64,000 nt of DNA from Cheiracanthium punctorium (Eukaryota; Arthropoda; Arachnida; Araneae; Cheiracanthiidae), in the NCBI GenBank assembly GCA_038373885.1, contig JAWZYV010000771.1, positions 1,116,001 through 1,180,000 on the forward strand. Direction: 5' to 3'. This document shows positions 52,701 to 55,700 of the stretch, piece by piece. The notes beneath the pieces are model-generated. The model saw nothing but the letters and a program-made list of their open reading frames with translations. It made no database searches and was not told where the DNA came from. The translations under genes and the position numbers were made by a program. Numbering within the stretch: position 1 is the stretch's first letter; the number at the start of each line of letters is the position of its first letter.

Positions 52701-55700
52701 ATCTCAAAAACAGATAAAATCCTTAAAAAAAAAAAAAAAAAAACCTGACTAAGCTTGATAAAACATGAAGTCCAATTAATACCTAGGGATAATTTCTGAT
52801 ACCAATATAGGAAGTGGAAGAAATTGAAGACATTATCAATGTTCTGTGACTTCTATAAAACATATATTTTAATTTTAAATGTTTACAATTTTTCCAAATA
52901 GAGCTATGTATGAAAAATCCAATTTTATATAGTAGCAATTAATTTTTTGAAGAAATCATTAATTATTTTTTATTATATAATTAAACTTAAGTTTGATACA
53001 TTAACAGAGTTAATAAATTCATTCAATTAGCATCTGTGTCATTTTCAGTTTACAATTCCTTATAGTTCTTTTACATGGTTAAGTAGTGTTGCTTAAAATC
53101 ATATGTCCTGTACGTAACAAACAGCCTTGTCCCGTCATGTAATATAAGTGATAAGCTTTCATAGTTAATGATACAGTTTAAAAAATAATTTTAAAGTTAA
53201 TTAATAATTGTATATTTCCTCTTCTGCCCATTAAATTTATTTGTGAAAAATACTTCATAAATTCAAAGCAAAATCCAAATTGCAGAGGTACTTTAAAAAC
53301 AACTTTGTTTTTATGCCCCGTACATAATAAAACCTTATTAATTAATCTCTCTATTCTAAAAAAAAGTAAAGGCCGCTGTCGCCGCCGCTGGCGCTGTCAA
53401 AGCTTCTGGACCTATCTCCTCCTAAACCGTAGGGATTTGAGTTTCGACTAAGGTACCCACAGATTCGAAAAATTCCGAGGAACCTGCTAAGCTGATTTAA
53501 ATTTCGAAAATCGAATTATTTTAGAAGATATTAATAAAAAACTGAAAAAATAAACCGAATGGTTGCCAGATTTGGCATAAAATCATTCATTCCTTTGCAA
53601 CAAAGCGTTTCCAAGTATCTAGAATCGCGTGAAATTTACAAAGTTAACACAAAAAGCCTAATAACTTCTTCACCGTTTGCACGATCCGCTTGAAAATTTT
53701 CATGATCATGTATAAAAATATAGAAAACAATCTGCGCTCCTTTAAAAATCTGAAAATCTACCCGTTCCCTCCTTTTTAAGCGATTTTTCGCTATTTTCAG
53801 CACCATTTTATTTCCGAGAGTCAAAAAAGTAAATCATTTGCGTGATAAATTACCCTTTTCAAGTGAATATGACGTCATACAATTGGGATTCAAATTCGTT
53901 TAAAAGAGATTTTCCAGATTACACAGTTTATTATCATTTTTATTTTTTTTTCCACAAATAAATCGTTTGCATGGACATGAGAATAGCTGTGTACACAAAA
54001 CGAAATCTTTCGATTGCGAAAAGATTCCGCGAGTTTCCAGAACAGCATGAAATTTAATTTGGGTATCTCTCTATTCTAAAAAAAAGTAAAGGCCGCTAGC
54101 GCTGTCAAAGCTTGTTGGCCTATTTCCTCCTAAACCGTGGGGATTTCAGTTTCAACTAAGGTGCCCACAGATTCGAAAAATTCCGAGGAACCTGATGAGC
54201 TAAGTTAAATTTCGAAAATCGAATTATTTTAGAAGATATTAATAAAAAAACTGAAAAAATAAACAGAATGGTTGCCAGATTTGGCATAAAATCATTCATT
54301 CCTTTGCAACAAAGCGTTTCCAAGTATCTAGAATCGCGTGAAATTTACAAACATGAGTTAGAATTACGACCTTTTTACGCCAAAATAAAAACTATATGAA
54401 ATAAGTAACTCAAAATGTGTTACACAAAGGTGACAATTTTCAAATAGTAAGTTCGCTTAGACAACAGGAGTTTATAATGAGCGATTATTCGTTTTTCCAA
54501 AACAGAATAACTAATATCTTGAAAATGAAAAATAATTAAAATACAGATTATTTTAAAGCCGGTTCTCGTCCAGCTGGATTATTTGCTACCAGTAGAAAAA
54601 TTTGGCGTTAACTATGCCATTATAGCAGTCATAGTACACTTTGGATATTTGCTAGCGCGACGAGATGGTATAATTCGTGGTGTTAAGTACGCCAATCTGT
54701 AAACGATTATGTAAATGAAAGTATGGATAACAGTTTTCCGGTAACCTTAAATGAACAGTAAATATAGGTTGTGAGTATGTGTAAATCGCCAAATAATGAA
54801 AAGTCGCCATTGGTGGCAGGCTATTCTATCTGTTCCGTAGCTTTTATTAACTTTACATGTGCGCAAGTCGCCAAATAATGAAAAATCGCCATGGGTGGCA
54901 AATTCGCAAGGTGTCCAATAGGTTTTACATTATTAAAATTACAGCTGAAACATATGTTCTTATTTTATTACGCTTTAGCTCCTAATTAGTATAACCTTTG
55001 AATGCCAACATTAAATATCATTGTGTTTCTGAGGAGTGCAAATAATTTTTCCAGCGATTATAAGCGGAATCCGCACTCCAGGTGGAGTATAGCTCAGGAC
55101 CCGTACAAAACGGATTCCCATAACAAAATATCTTCCGTGTTATGAGGGGTAGGGGGTCTACTATAGTGTGAAGTTTAAATTTTTATGTACCAATCAAGAT
55201 GCAAGAACTAAGCAATGTGTAGCTTAGCTCTGTAACATTCTATCTGATCCAATCTTCGGGTTTTCTCTGTTGAAATTATGTCTTTTTTACGAATAAGCCC
55301 GATTAGGGGCCGAATGCCTCATATGAAAAGCGAGCATAGCGAGTCTGGGGGCCTTGGCCCCTAGTTTAAAAAAAAAACTATTTGGTCCAACAAAAAGAAA
55401 CTTCATATGAATCTAGTTGAAGTGGCATATATTAGTACATTAAGAATAGTTGCAAACTTTCTCATTTATATTTTGACATTGAAAAATGTACAAATATATC
55501 AAAATTATACTGTGAAATGTCCTGTAGATAACACATGAACACTGCAGAATTGACCCTCAAAATAAATCACCAATGTGAAAATAGGCTTCATTTGTTGAAT
55601 TTAATTTCATGTGCAAAGAATTCTAATTTGTTCCACAAATGGGTAACTTGAATCCCCTATCTCGTAAATTAATTTTGGGCCCAGGTCAGATATGAAGCTT

